A stretch of DNA of 64,000 nucleotides from Sinonovacula constricta (taxonomy: Eukaryota; Mollusca; Bivalvia; Cardiida; Solecurtidae), in contig CM017567.1 in NCBI GenBank assembly GCA_007844125.1, positions 41,631,027 through 41,695,026 on the forward strand. The letters run 5' to 3'. The position numbers and the translations under genes were made by a program. The notes under the pieces were generated by a model. That model was not told the DNA's origin. It saw only the letters and a program-made list of their open reading frames with translations, and searched no databases. Positions within the stretch are counted from its first letter, which is position 1; each line of letters begins with the position of its first letter. Positions 63,816 through 64,000 of the stretch are shown piece by piece.

Positions 63816-64000
63816 TATTGTAAAAGAAAAATGTGTGCATGTGATGTTTAACATCTAGTAGAACATTCAGATTTGTCTTCGTAGCCCCGGTTTAGCATTC
63901 GTACTATTTATGAATATTTTACGAATTCTGAAATGTTTAAGAGCAAATGTAAATAAACGATATATCTTAGACACTATGTGTACATATTTTATACAAACTT

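Overview
This is a eukaryotic, intron-rich, AT-rich window with tRNA-derived SINEs, a small inverted-repeat DNA transposon family and many tandem arrays. The architecture (thrombospondin type-1, TIL and VWC modules, very long Thr/Ser/Pro exons, a C-terminal cystine knot) suggests an invertebrate metazoan. A mollusc, probably a bivalve, is my inference; the species cannot be fixed from the sequence alone.

One gene dominates: a plus-strand, secreted, gel-forming-mucin-like / SCO-spondin-like glycoprotein occupying about 3.37-46.9 kb. I traced 22 coding exons by splice consensus, reading-phase continuity and cysteine-motif continuity. Together they encode about 5,900 residues in one unbroken frame, and the gene's 5' part lies left of the window. 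Order: giant PTS exon (3373-10107; about 2,245 aa of TTTTSP-type hexapeptides), short PTS exon, two exons of a discoidin (F5/8 type C)-like domain (13123-14057), PTS exon with a duplicated 54-aa cassette (16265-16774), second giant PTS exon (18048-25947), VWC-like segment, then TSP1, TSP1-like, TIL, VWC-like, TSP1, VWC-like, TSP1, TSP1, TSP1, TIL, VWC, CTCK, a stop at 46694 and AATAAA at 46877. The PTS blocks would be densely O-glycosylated rods; the cysteine-rich C-terminus would form disulfide-linked dimers or multimers.

The locus is unusually rich in tandem repeats: a 30-bp array in intron 4, 45-bp in intron 5, 126-bp higher-order repeats in intron 10, about 200 copies of a 17-mer in intron 12, a 32-bp array in intron 14, and an 81-bp minisatellite grown from the 3' end and splice donor of exon 19. 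Downstream lies a 12-kb satellite of 37-bp units (49.5-61.6 kb) containing a 3,426-bp internal duplication.

Elsewhere there are two copies of a MITE-like element (51-419 and 48416-48802), each with 10-bp-core inverted ends and a perfect 9-bp target duplication. There are also at least two SINE families, a frameshifted relic resembling the start of a Crypton-type ORF (11549-11756), and a possible signal-peptide exon of a second gene (49044-49128). The rest of 1-3.3 kb, 46.9-49 kb and 61.6-64 kb holds only repeats or nothing I recognise.
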